From Novosphingobium jiangmenense (GTDB lineage: Bacteria > Pseudomonadota > Alphaproteobacteria > Sphingomonadales > Sphingomonadaceae): a stretch of DNA of 64,000 bases. The DNA is taken from assembly GCF_015694345.1 (NCBI RefSeq), contig NZ_JADQDC010000007.1, positions 1-64,000 on the forward strand, in the 5' to 3' direction. Shown here one piece after another: positions 45,471-53,828 of the stretch (position 1 is its first letter; each line of letters starts with the position of its first letter). Below the pieces are notes generated by a model that was not told the origin of the DNA, made no database searches, and saw only the letters and a program-made list of their open reading frames with translations. Both the position numbers and the translations under genes were made by a program.

Positions 45471-46712
45471 GTGAAGTTTCTCACCGCCACCGATCGCTAT
45501 ATCGCCCGGCTCGTCTTCGTGCCGATGCTGTCGGTGTTCGTGCTGGCCGCATCGCTGCTCGTGCTCGACAAGATGCTCAAGCTGTTCGATTTCGTGGCGA
45601 CCGAGGGCGGGCCGGTGAGCGTCGTGTTCAAGATGCTGGCGAACCTGCTGCCGGAGTATGCCAGCCTCGCCATTCCGCTCGGACTGATGCTCGGCATCCT
45701 CTTCGCCTTCCGCAAGCTCGCGATGAGCTCCGAACTGGACGTGATGCGCGCAGTGGGCCTGTCCTACACCCGCCTGCTACGCGTGCCCTACATGTTTGCG
45801 ATCGGCCTCGCCGCGCTGAACCTGCTGATCGTCAGCTATCTCCAGCCGCTGTCGCGCTATTACTACGAGCAGCTCCAGTTCGAGCTGCGCTCGGGCGCGC
45901 TGGGCGCCTCGATCAAGGTCGGCGAGTTCAATTCGCTGCAGGATCGCACCGCCTTGCGCGTCGATTCCAGCCGTGACGAGGGTCGTGACCTTCGCGGAAT
46001 CTTTGCCCGGCTGCAGACCTCGAACGGACAGGTCATGGTGATCTCGGCGCGCGAGGGACGCTTCTTTGCCAACAAGGAAAGCCCGGACACGGTGATCCTG
46101 CGGCTGACCGATGGCCAGATCGTGCAGGACGGTCCGGGAATCGCTTCGCCGCGCGTGCTGACTTTCGCCAGCCACGACCTACCGATCGACCTGCCCAAGA
46201 TCGAGCAGTTCCGGCAGCGTGGCGACGCCGACCGGGAATACTTCCTGCCCGAACTGCTGCAGATCGGCTGGAACGACCGCTACTCCGAAGAAGTCCGCAA
46301 CCAGTCCAAGGCGAGCCTCAACTACCGGCTGGTTGAGGTGGTGATGATGTTCCTGCTGCCGCTGCTGGCGGTGGCGCTTGCGGTGCCGCCCAAGCGCTCG
46401 ACCTCGGCGCTGGGCGTGTTCCTTTCGATCGTGCTGGTCGTGGCCTATCACAAGGTTAACCAGTACGGGCAGGACGTGGCGAGCCTCGGGCGCATCGACC
46501 CGGTCGTCGCGCTGTGGGGCCCGTTCGTTGCGTTCTCGGCCTTGATCCTGTGGATGTACTGGAAGATTGCCTATGTGCCGGGCGGCCAGCCGATCGGCGC
46601 GCTGGAAACGGGCTTTGCCAAGGTATCGCGCGTGGTGCGCAAGCTGTTCGAACGCAAGCGGCTGCGTGACGAAGTGACGCCTGCAGAGGAAGAGGCGGCC
46701 CATGCAGCTTGA
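45471..46712 (+). CDS. lptF: LPS export permease LptF
   Basis: A 413-residue inner-membrane permease of the LptB2FG ABC transporter that extracts LPS for transport to the outer membrane. Start TATDRYIARLVFVPMLSVFVLAASLLVLDKML, then EYASLAIPLGLMLGILFAFRKLAMSSELDVMRAVGLSY (coupling-helix region), a periplasmic beta-jellyroll (about 130-270) and three C-terminal helices. GTG start at 45471. Its 3' end overlaps lptG by 11 bp. Confidence 0.93.
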   Translation: MKFLTATDRYIARLVFVPMLSVFVLAASLLVLDKMLKLFDFVATEGGPVSVVFKMLANLLPEYASLAIPLGLMLGILFAFRKLAMSSELDVMRAVGLSYTRLLRVPYMFAIGLAALNLLIVSYLQPLSRYYYEQLQFELRSGALGASIKVGEFNSLQDRTALRVDSSRDEGRDLRGIFARLQTSNGQVMVISAREGRFFANKESPDTVILRLTDGQIVQDGPGIASPRVLTFASHDLPIDLPKIEQFRQRGDADREYFLPELLQIGWNDRYSEEVRNQSKASLNYRLVEVVMMFLLPLLAVALAVPPKRSTSALGVFLSIVLVVAYHKVNQYGQDVASLGRIDPVVALWGPFVAFSALILWMYWKIAYVPGGQPIGALETGFAKVSRVVRKLFERKRLRDEVTPAEEEAAHAA

Positions 46713-47802
46713 GTTCTTCCCGTCGCGGACGCTGGCGATCTACATCGGCAAGATGTTCGCCGTGCGGATCGTCGCCGTGCTGCTGATGCTCGTGCTGGTC
46801 CTGCAGATGCTCGATCTGCTGAGCGAGAGCGGCGATGTTCTGGCGGCGCCGGGCAATGGCCAGGCGCAATTGCTGACTTATGTCTCGCTGCGCATGCCAC
46901 AGCTGATCAGCCGGTTCCTGCCCTATTCGGTGCTGCTGGCGACGATCATCACACTGATGACGTTGAACCAGAACAGCGAAGTGATCGCGATGAAGGCAGC
47001 AGGGCTGTCGGCGCATCAGGTCCTGGCGCCGTTGTTTCTCGTCGCGGCGGTCACTTCGGCGGTCACCTTCGGGTTCAACGAGCGCATCGTGACGCGCTCC
47101 ACCGCCACGCTGAAGGCTTGGCAGAACGTCGACTATGGGCCCATCCCCAAGGAGGCGGCGGTCAAGTCCAACGTGTGGTTGCAGGACGGGCCGAACATCC
47201 TGTTCGCCCGCTCTGTTTCCGGCGAAGGCAAGGCGATGCGGATGGAAGGCGTAAGCTGGTACCGCCGCGACCCGACCGGCATGGTCACCGAGATCGTTAC
47301 TTCGCCTTCGGCTGCTTATGCCAATCCGGGCTGGAAGTTCCGGGAGCCGGTGCTGTTCGACGTGCAGAGCGCCCGCAAGACGGCGATCGGGCATGACGAG
47401 GTCTTCGGCAAGACGGTCGAGCCTGTGCAGGTCACGATCAGCCGCGTCGATGCCGATGCGGAGTCGCTGACGCAACTGACCGGGTCGCTTGCCGCCATTC
47501 GCGATGCCGGTTTCCGCACGACAGAGCTGGACGGCAAGTGGTGGCACAAGCTTTCGGGGCCGCTTTCCGCATTGCTGATGCCTTTGCTCGGCGCCGTTGC
47601 CGCGTTCGGCCTTGCGCGTTCGGGACACCTGTTCGTGCGCGCGGTGATCGGCATGGCATTGGGCTTTGCCTACTTCGTGTTCGACAATGCCGCGCTGGCG
47701 ATGGGCAACTTCGGTGCCTACCCGCCCCTGCTCGCGGCTTGGGCGCCGTTCGTGCTGTTCCTGCTGATCGGCGAGACCGTGCTGATTCGTACCGAGGAAT
47801 AG
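46702..47802 (+). CDS. lptG: LPS export permease LptG
   Basis: A 366-residue partner of LptF with the same six-helix plus beta-jellyroll layout: RTLAIYIGKMFAVRIVAVLLMLVLVLQMLDLLSESGDVL, then the conserved NSEVIAMKAAGLSAHQVLAPL coupling region and three C-terminal helices. Forms the heterodimeric channel with LptF, powered by LptB (not in the window). Overlap with lptF indicates coupling. Confidence 0.93.
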   Translation: MQLEFFPSRTLAIYIGKMFAVRIVAVLLMLVLVLQMLDLLSESGDVLAAPGNGQAQLLTYVSLRMPQLISRFLPYSVLLATIITLMTLNQNSEVIAMKAAGLSAHQVLAPLFLVAAVTSAVTFGFNERIVTRSTATLKAWQNVDYGPIPKEAAVKSNVWLQDGPNILFARSVSGEGKAMRMEGVSWYRRDPTGMVTEIVTSPSAAYANPGWKFREPVLFDVQSARKTAIGHDEVFGKTVEPVQVTISRVDADAESLTQLTGSLAAIRDAGFRTTELDGKWWHKLSGPLSALLMPLLGAVAAFGLARSGHLFVRAVIGMALGFAYFVFDNAALAMGNFGAYPPLLAAWAPFVLFLLIGETVLIRTEE

Positions 47803-47808
47803 ACCTTA

Positions 47809-47828
47809 AAATTAGATCTTGCTAATTT
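47809..47828. promoter_or_regulatory. Inverted repeat AAATTAG-N6-CTAATTT before the rhodanese gene
   Basis: A perfect 7-bp inverted repeat with a 6-bp spacer in an AT-rich 42-bp gap, just after lptG. The ATTAG..CTAAT form resembles operators reported for BigR-type ArsR-family sulfide sensors, which control rhodanese and DUF2892 genes. TAATAT (47839-47844) could be the -10 element. Regulator identity is inferred. Confidence 0.5.
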
Positions 47829-47844
47829 GCGCTTTACCTAATAT

Positions 47845-48363
47845 ATGGAGGCCATGACGCTTCCAACCATCCCCCCTGCACAAGCCAAGGCGCTACTCGA
47901 TCAGGGCGCTCGGCTCATCGACATCCGCGATGCCGACGAACACCGTCGGCAAGCAATTCCGGGCGCAGCGAACATGCCGCTCTCGGCGCTTCAGCCGGTG
48001 TCCGGACATCCGGCCGTGATCTGGCATTGCCGGTCCGGCATGCGCACGGCGGCCAATGCACCGCAGCTCGCCGCCATGTCGGGTTGCCCGGGCTATATCC
48101 TTGAAGGCGGCATTGACGGCTGGCGCTCTGCCGGTCTGCCGGTCAGGACCGATGCGAAGGCGCCGCTGGAAATCATGCGGCAAGTCCAGATCATCGCCGG
48201 GCTGCTGATCCTGCTGGGCGTGGTGCTGTCGCTGACCGTGGCGCAGGGCTTTGTCCTGCTGTCGGGCTTCGTCGGCGCAGGGCTGCTGATGGCGGGTGCG
48301 ACCGGATGGTGCGGCATGGCGCGCCTGCTCGCCGTGATGCCCTGGAACCGCCGCGCCGCCTGA
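47845..48363 (+). CDS. Rhodanese-DUF2892 membrane fusion protein
   Basis: A 172-residue protein. Residues 5-105 are a rhodanese domain with Cys in the loop WHCRSGMRT (sulfurtransferase active site). Residues 110-172 are the two-helix DUF2892 unit ([20 protein letters not shown] ... [29 protein letters not shown]), placing the enzyme on the inner membrane face. Such fusions take part in sulfide/persulfide handling. An ATG at 47854 is an alternative start closer to the promoter-like TAATAT. Confidence 0.88.
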   Translation: MEAMTLPTIPPAQAKALLDQGARLIDIRDADEHRRQAIPGAANMPLSALQPVSGHPAVIWHCRSGMRTAANAPQLAAMSGCPGYILEGGIDGWRSAGLPVRTDAKAPLEIMRQVQIIAGLLILLGVVLSLTVAQGFVLLSGFVGAGLLMAGATGWCGMARLLAVMPWNRRAA

Positions 48364-48382
48364 GGCAGCGCGGCCCTCCCGC

Positions 48383-49486
48383 TCAGCGCGGCATCATGGT
48401 GCTGCGCGCGAGCCTGCCGACAAGCGGCAAGAGGCCGTTGTAGTTGCCCTTTTCATAAGTGGACGCCGTGCCGAGGTGCGCCGTGATCCGGCGGTGCGCC
48501 TCGGCCAGCGAGTGATAGGGCATCGATGGCAGGAGGTGGTGCAGCGCGTGGTAGCGCAGACCGACCGGTGCCCATAGCGGCGCAAGCGCGGCCGGCGGCG
48601 GCACGTTGACCGAATCGAGGTACTGCCCGGTCACGGTCATCGCCTCGCCCTCGTTCTCCCACAAGTGGGCGACCAGCGTGCGGATCTGGTTGAGCAATGC
48701 GGTCAGCGAGATGACCGCAATGCCGATGAGCAGCGGGCGCCACGAATGCGTTGCGCTCCACCACACCACGAACAGCGCCCAGGCCGAGGCGCCAAGCTCC
48801 TGCCAAAACACCATGCGGGCGAAGTCACCTTCGGGCGGACGGCGGCGGAACTCCGGGTTGATGGAGAGCGCAGATGCACGCTCCCAGACCAGACGGCGCA
48901 GCGGCGGGATCACCGCGCCGAGCGGCACGAGCAGCGCCGAACGGATCAGCAGGCCGATCGGCAGGAGCAGCGCGACCAGCGCGAACAGCGGAAGCGACCA
49001 CGGCTTCATCAGCGCGAGCGGCAGGTACTCCGGGTCCTCCACCGTGCCATAGCGAGTTCTGGCGTGGTGCAGGGTATGGACGCCTTCGTACATGAGCGAG
49101 GGCGTGAGCATCGGGATGCCGACCAGCAGGTTCCACGCGAAGCGGAACCCGGGCAGTGCGTTCTTGTGTATGTGGGTCAACTCGTGAATGAACAGCAGCG
49201 CGCGATAGAGTGCCAGCGCCGCAACGACGCCTGAGAGCGCAGCCGCCACCGGATTGCCGATCAGGATCGCACCTGCCAGCGCGGCATAGCCGAGCGCTGC
49301 AGAGGCCAGCATGTCCGGCCAGTAGATACCAGGCCGCGCGGTCGCGATGTCGCGCGTCAGTTCGACGGCGGAGCGGAGCATTTCCTTGTCGTCGGGCGTG
49401 CCCGCGAGACTACGGGGCAGCTTCGGCGCATCAGTGCCGGCTGGGGCTGCGTCGCGGGGAGATTCAAGCGTATCGGTCGCAATCAT
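48383..49486 (-). CDS. Fatty acid desaturase family membrane protein
   Basis: A 367-residue polytopic protein with the three His clusters of di-iron membrane desaturases/hydroxylases: HELTHIHK (about residue 100), HTLHHARTRYGT (about 140) and YHALHHLLPSMPYHSL (about 315). Four to six membrane helices. Substrate could be acyl lipids or carotenoids. The ATG at 49486 starts a soluble N-terminal segment of about 55 residues; a longer in-frame extension overlaps the divergent gene and is rejected. Confidence 0.87.
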   Translation of the reverse strand: MIATDTLESPRDAAPAGTDAPKLPRSLAGTPDDKEMLRSAVELTRDIATARPGIYWPDMLASAALGYAALAGAILIGNPVAAALSGVVAALALYRALLFIHELTHIHKNALPGFRFAWNLLVGIPMLTPSLMYEGVHTLHHARTRYGTVEDPEYLPLALMKPWSLPLFALVALLLPIGLLIRSALLVPLGAVIPPLRRLVWERASALSINPEFRRRPPEGDFARMVFWQELGASAWALFVVWWSATHSWRPLLIGIAVISLTALLNQIRTLVAHLWENEGEAMTVTGQYLDSVNVPPPAALAPLWAPVGLRYHALHHLLPSMPYHSLAEAHRRITAHLGTASTYEKGNYNGLLPLVGRLARSTMMPR

Positions 49487-49651
49487 GCCACAAATTCCAG
49501 TATGACCCGTATCTGCCAGCTGCGGCTGGCTTTTTGCACCAAGCAATAGCCTCTGGGCGTCCCCACACCGCGCCCTGCGGCTTGACAATCTACCGGCCGG
49601 GACCGCAGTCCCACCGGCGACGACCCCATATCCGCAAACAAAGGCAAGATC

Positions 49652-50809
49652 GTGGCCCAAGGCGAAGTAATCATCACTCCGGTTTCCGGCAAGGCTGACC
49701 GAAAGGCCTTCGTCGATCTGGCATACAGCCTCAATGCCAATGACCCCAACTGGGTGCCGCCACTGCGAATGGAAGCCGAAGAGCTGATCACGCCGGGCAA
49801 GAACCCGTTTTTCGAACATGCCGACGTCCAGTTGTTCCTCGCCCGGCGCGGGGGCGCAGTGGTCGGACGCATCTCGGCCCATATCGACCGCTTGGCCATT
49901 GCCATGGACCCGCAACAGGGCATGGGCCCCGGCACCGGGAACTGGGGCCTGCTGGAGGCCGTGGACGAAGCCGTGGCGCAGGCCCTTATCGGCCGCGCCG
50001 AGGACTGGCTGCGCGAAAAGGGCATGACCCGCGTGCTGGCGCCCCTGTCAATGTCGATCTGGGAAGAGCCGGGGCAGTTGACCAGCGGCTTCGACCATCC
50101 ACCGACGGTGATGATGGGACACCAGCCCCAGCGCTACGACGATTACATCAAGGCGCTTGGCTATGCCCCTGCAAAGACTCTCAACACCTACGAGCTGGAC
50201 ATCACCAAGGAATTCCCGCCGCTGATCCAGCGCATCGTCCAGTCGGGCGAGAAGAATGCGAAGATCCGCATCCGCAATGTCGACCGGTCGAAGTTCGATG
50301 CCGAAGCGGCCTTGATCCTCGACATTCTCAACGATGCCTGGTCGGACAACTGGGGTTTCGTCCCGTTCACCGACACCGAGATCAAGTACGCCGGCAAGAA
50401 GTTCAAGCCGATCGTGCGCGAGGACCTGATCATGGTCGCCGAGTACGAGGGCGAGCCGGTGGCCTTCATGATGACGCTGCCCGATCTCAACGAAGTGCTC
50501 AAGCCCATGGGCGGAAGCCTGTTTCCGTTCAACTGGGCCAAGCTTCTGCTGTGGTTGCGCAAGCCGCGCGTCCGCACAATGCGCGTGCCGCTGATGGGCG
50601 TGCGCAAGCGGCTGCAGGCCTCGCGTCTGGCCAGCCAGCTTGCTTTCATGATGATCGAGGCGATCCGTCGCAACTCCGTGCGCGAGTACGGGGCCTCACG
50701 CGGCGAGATCGGCTGGATTCTCGAGGACAACCAGGGGATGAATGCGATCGCCGAAGCCATCGACAGCCACGTCAACAAGACCTACGTGATCTACGACAAG
50801 CCGCTGTGA
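49652..50809 (+). CDS. GNAT-like N-acetyltransferase family protein
   Basis: A 385-residue protein beginning at GTG 49652. Features such as FVDLAYSLNANDPNWVPPL, PFFEHADVQLFLARRGGAVVGRISAHID and EYEGEPVAFMMTLPDLNE, with EAIRRNSVREYGASRGEIGWILEDNQGMNAIAEAI at the end, match a conserved proteobacterial family built from two GNAT-type folds. Substrate and product are unknown. Confidence 0.75.
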   Translation: MAQGEVIITPVSGKADRKAFVDLAYSLNANDPNWVPPLRMEAEELITPGKNPFFEHADVQLFLARRGGAVVGRISAHIDRLAIAMDPQQGMGPGTGNWGLLEAVDEAVAQALIGRAEDWLREKGMTRVLAPLSMSIWEEPGQLTSGFDHPPTVMMGHQPQRYDDYIKALGYAPAKTLNTYELDITKEFPPLIQRIVQSGEKNAKIRIRNVDRSKFDAEAALILDILNDAWSDNWGFVPFTDTEIKYAGKKFKPIVREDLIMVAEYEGEPVAFMMTLPDLNEVLKPMGGSLFPFNWAKLLLWLRKPRVRTMRVPLMGVRKRLQASRLASQLAFMMIEAIRRNSVREYGASRGEIGWILEDNQGMNAIAEAIDSHVNKTYVIYDKPL

Positions 50810-50884
50810 GGCGTCGCGCCTGATCGAATGGAGGGGCACACGGAACTGCCTCCCCCGTCGCGGCGTTCGGAAGAAAGGCCGGTC

Positions 50885-51367
50885 ATGGCCAATCACGGGA
50901 ACAGGTCCAGGGTGCCAAGCACGCAACAGGTCGGCAAGAGCGCCAGAAAGCGCAAGGCGTTGCGTACGCTTGGCCCAGCCCTCGTGGTCGAGGACGATGG
51001 GCTGGTTGCCATGGATATCGCCGAAGCACTGCAGGAGGCGGGCGCGGAGCCGGTGGTGATCTGCGCGAGCGTGGCCGAGGCGATGGTCCAGCTTGAAATT
51101 GCCGTGCCGTCGCTGCTCGTGCTCGACGTTCACCTCGCCGATCGTGACGATGGCTGGGCCTTGGCGGAACTGGCGATCCAGCTCGGCGAAAGTCCACCAC
51201 TGATCGTGTTCACCACGGCTACGCCTTCGTCGATCCCGGCCTCCGCGGCTGATCTTGGTCATGTCCTTGCAAAGCCGTTCCAGACCGAAGCACTGATCGC
51301 CCTGATCGAAAAGGAGCGGCCGGCCGGGCTGTTCGGCCGGATCCGCCACGCGCTCTCGGGGCAATAG
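50885..51367 (+). CDS. Stand-alone receiver-domain protein
   Basis: A 160-residue protein with a basic N-terminal tail of about 35 residues (RSRVPSTQQVGKSARKRKALR) and one receiver domain: acidic EDDG pocket, phospho-acceptor Asp in LLVLDVHLADRDDG, Thr in IVFTTATP and Lys in LAKPFQ. No output domain. It could feed the general stress response a few genes downstream as a phosphate sink or donor; inferred from position. The ATG at 50885 has GAAAGG upstream; an ATG at 50828 is less well supported. Confidence 0.83.
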   Translation: MANHGNRSRVPSTQQVGKSARKRKALRTLGPALVVEDDGLVAMDIAEALQEAGAEPVVICASVAEAMVQLEIAVPSLLVLDVHLADRDDGWALAELAIQLGESPPLIVFTTATPSSIPASAADLGHVLAKPFQTEALIALIEKERPAGLFGRIRHALSGQ

Positions 51368-51447
51368 GTCGCCCTCGACCGGCTCCCCCAGCCAATCAAA
51401 ACCCCGGCCACGCCTTGCGGCACGACCGGGGCCGATCTTTCCGAAAA

Positions 51448-51479
51448 AAAGGTCCCCGACGTTTCCATCGGGGACCTTT
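51448..51479. terminator. Bidirectional terminator
   Basis: AAAGGTCCCCGA (51448-51459) and TCGGGGACCTTT (51468-51479) form a perfect 12-bp stem with an 8-nt loop and an A tract upstream. It separates the receiver gene from the convergent Crp/Fnr gene. Confidence 0.88.
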
Positions 51480-51601
51480 CGGGATCGTATCACCAGCCGC
51501 TTGGACGGGAGGGGGGGGTCTCGGCGGTGACATACCCTAAACGAGCATCCCTGAAGGCGGTTCCAGACGCTGGAAAATTTTTTATCCCACAAATTCAAAG
51601 G

Positions 51602-52426
51602 CTAAATGTAAGGGCGCGAAGAAAAGTTGCTGCCATCGATCTTCGCGTAGGCTTTTGCCGCGTCGATATCGGGAATGCTGATCGTCGACAGCGTCCAATC
51701 GACCAGTCCGAGGCGCCGCAGTGCCTGAAGGGTGCGGTTGGTATGGACCAGCGACAGGCCCAGCATATCGGCGATCTGCCCCTGCGTGACGGTCAGGGTC
51801 AGAACGCCCGCTGGCGCAATCCCGGTATCGATGCCGCGCTGCACGAGAAACACCGCCAGCGCCGCCATGCGTTCGCGGGCGTTGCGCTGGCCCAGCGAGA
51901 CGAGATGCTCTTCGAGCGCGGCCTCCTCGTGCGCCGCCAGCCAGGTCAGGTCAAAAGAGAGGCGAGGCTGCTGCGCGACAAGGTCGAAGAACTTCTCGCG
52001 CACGAAAGTGCACAGTGTGGCGTTGGTAAGTGCCTCGACCGCATGGCTCATCTCGGCATCGAGGGCTGCTTGCAGGCCGACGAAATCACCCGGGAACATG
52101 AAATTGATGATCTGTCGACGCCCGTCCTCGAGCAGACGCGTGCGCATGAGGACGCCCGACAGCACCGTGTAGAGAAAGGCGGGGCGCGTCCCTTGTCCGA
52201 ACACCTGCTCGCCGCGGGTGAAGCGCATCTCGCCATGCCGGAACGCGGCGATCCAATGACGCAGATCCGGCGGCGGCTGATGCAGGGCTTCGCAATCCGC
52301 CAACGGGCAGGCGAGGCACGGTTGGCCACCGTTCAGCACGAGATGTCCCCCTCCTCCCTGTCGATCGATCTGCCCGTCCGGCCTGCTGCCGAAACCCGCT
52401 TCGGCATCGTCCCTGCCCATTCGCAC
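51602..52426 (-). CDS. Crp/Fnr-family regulator with Fnr-like cysteines
   Basis: A protein of about 274 residues. It has a cyclic-nucleotide-binding-like beta-roll (ROUGHLY 65-165), a dimerisation helix and a winged HTH (LTVTQGQIADMLGLSLVHTNRTLQALRRLGLV). Cys37, Cys40 and Cys45 (CLACPLADC) plus Cys139 (ATLCTFV) resemble the four ligands of oxygen-sensing [4Fe-4S] Fnr, though spacing differs slightly from E. coli. Oxygen sensing is therefore possible, not certain. The exact start is uncertain. Confidence 0.83.
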   Translation of the reverse strand: MRMGRDDAEAGFGSRPDGQIDRQGGGGHLVLNGGQPCLACPLADCEALHQPPPDLRHWIAAFRHGEMRFTRGEQVFGQGTRPAFLYTVLSGVLMRTRLLEDGRRQIINFMFPGDFVGLQAALDAEMSHAVEALTNATLCTFVREKFFDLVAQQPRLSFDLTWLAAHEEAALEEHLVSLGQRNARERMAALAVFLVQRGIDTGIAPAGVLTLTVTQGQIADMLGLSLVHTNRTLQALRRLGLVDWTLSTISIPDIDAAKAYAKIDGSNFSSRPYI

Positions 52427-52530
52427 TCCTCACTCAACACGCCTCCGTCAGCCATGCTATGTCAAAAGACAGGGTTTGTTCCCGTGATGTGCCCTACGGT
52501 TCCCGCATGGAACAAAAAACGGGAACGGAA

Positions 52531-52950
52531 ATGGACGCGCATGGAGGAGACCTCGTGCTGGTCGTCGAGGACAGCGTTCTCGTGGCGATGGCCATCGAAG
52601 ACGCACTGATCGAGCGCGGTCTGACCGTGCTGGTGGCGACTACGGTTGCCGCTGCGGAACAGATCTTAGAGATGCAGCGCCCTTCGGCAGCACTGCTCGA
52701 CCTGCAATTGCCCGACGGCTATTCGCTGGACCTGGCGTGCCGTCTGCGTGACCTCGGCTGCGAGGTGGCGATAACCTCGGCGCTCGATTCCGGCTCTGTC
52801 CCCGAAAGCCACCGCTTTGCGATCCAGTTCAGAAAGCCGACGTCTCCGGACCTTCTGGCCGACTGGGTCGTTGCAGTGTTGCAGGCAGCACCTGCATTGG
52901 CCGTCGAGCCATTGACGATTTCCACTTGTTCCAGCCCGGGAACCGGATGA
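52531..52950 (+). CDS. Stand-alone receiver-domain protein
   Basis: A 139-residue single receiver domain: LVVEDSVLVAMAIEDAL acidic pocket, acceptor Asp in AALLDLQLPDGYSL, Ser/Thr at VAITSALD and Lys in QFRKPTSPDLL. No output domain. It ends 47 bp before phyR and its 3' end overlaps the phyR EcfG promoter. The ATG at 52531 follows GGGAACGGA; an ATG at 52507 lacks a ribosome-binding site. Likely part of stress-response phosphate flow. Confidence 0.83.
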   Translation: MDAHGGDLVLVVEDSVLVAMAIEDALIERGLTVLVATTVAAAEQILEMQRPSAALLDLQLPDGYSLDLACRLRDLGCEVAITSALDSGSVPESHRFAIQFRKPTSPDLLADWVVAVLQAAPALAVEPLTISTCSSPGTG

Positions 52951-52964
52951 CGGTATCGCGCGTT
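52939..52964 (+). promoter_or_regulatory. EcfG-type promoter of phyR
   Basis: GGAAC (52939-52943), 17 bp, CGTT (52961-52964): an exact match to the EcfG general-stress consensus GGAAC-N16/17-CGTT. It lies 33 bp upstream of the phyR ATG and implies positive autoregulation of the stress pathway. Confidence 0.78.
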
Positions 52965-52997
52965 TGAGCGCACGATACTGACCGGGAAGGGGTACGA

Positions 52998-53792
52998 ATG
53001 TCTCTGGGTGCCAAGGTTGCCAATCAACTCCCCTATCTGCGCCGCTATGCCCGTGCATTGACGGGCAGCCAGAACGCAGGCGATTCCTTTGTTCGCGCCA
53101 CGCTCGAAGCTGCGCTGGCCGATGAAACCCTGCGCGCTTCTATCGGCGAAGGCCGGCCGCAGCTCTATCACGCCTTCAATCGCGTCTGGTCGACAGCTTA
53201 TGTCGATACAGCCGATCGTTCGTCCGGTACGCTGGGCCAGCATGAGGCTGCAGCGCAGGAGCGCCTTGCGGCGATGACACCGGCGAACCGGCAGGCGCTG
53301 CTCCTGACGACGCTGGAGGACTTCAGCATCGAGGAAGCCGCCTACATCATGGACCGGGAACCGGCGGACGTGGAACTGCTGGTGCAGGACGCGATCGCCG
53401 AGATCGACAGCGAATCGGCAACGTCGGTGCTGATCATCGAAGACGAGCCGCTGATCTCGATGCAGCTCGAAGATCTGGTCCGCTCGCTCGGGCATGATGT
53501 CTGCGGCATGGCTGCGACCCGTACGCAGGCCCTGGACATCGTTCAGCGCGAACAACCGGGCCTGGTCCTGGCCGACATCCAGCTGGCCGACGGCAGTTCG
53601 GGCCTTGATGCGGTGGACGACATCCTCAAGATCGGCTCGGTGCCGGTCATCTTCATCACCGCCTACCCCGAACGCCTGCTGACGGGCGATCGGCCGGAGC
53701 CGACCTATCTGATCACCAAGCCGTTTCAGGAGCAGACCGTCCGGACGGCGATCAGCCAGGCGTTGTTCTTCGGATCGAGCCGACCTCTGTAG
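52998..53792 (+). CDS. phyR: Anti-anti-sigma response regulator PhyR
   Basis: A 264-residue protein. Residues 1-135 are a sigma-factor mimic (degenerate ECF sigma regions 2 and 4, MSLGAKVANQLPYLRRYARALTGSQNAGDSFVRATLEAAL), and 143-264 a receiver domain with Asp193 (LADIQLAD), Thr221 and Lys241. The FITAYPERLLTG segment is the FATGUY-type variant found in PhyR. When phosphorylated it binds NepR and frees EcfG. AAGGGGTACG precedes the ATG. Confidence 0.95.
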   Translation: MSLGAKVANQLPYLRRYARALTGSQNAGDSFVRATLEAALADETLRASIGEGRPQLYHAFNRVWSTAYVDTADRSSGTLGQHEAAAQERLAAMTPANRQALLLTTLEDFSIEEAAYIMDREPADVELLVQDAIAEIDSESATSVLIIEDEPLISMQLEDLVRSLGHDVCGMAATRTQALDIVQREQPGLVLADIQLADGSSGLDAVDDILKIGSVPVIFITAYPERLLTGDRPEPTYLITKPFQEQTVRTAISQALFFGSSRPL

Positions 53793-53828
53793 GTCGGCCC
53801 GCATACCGGATCGCACAAGGGCGCGGCG

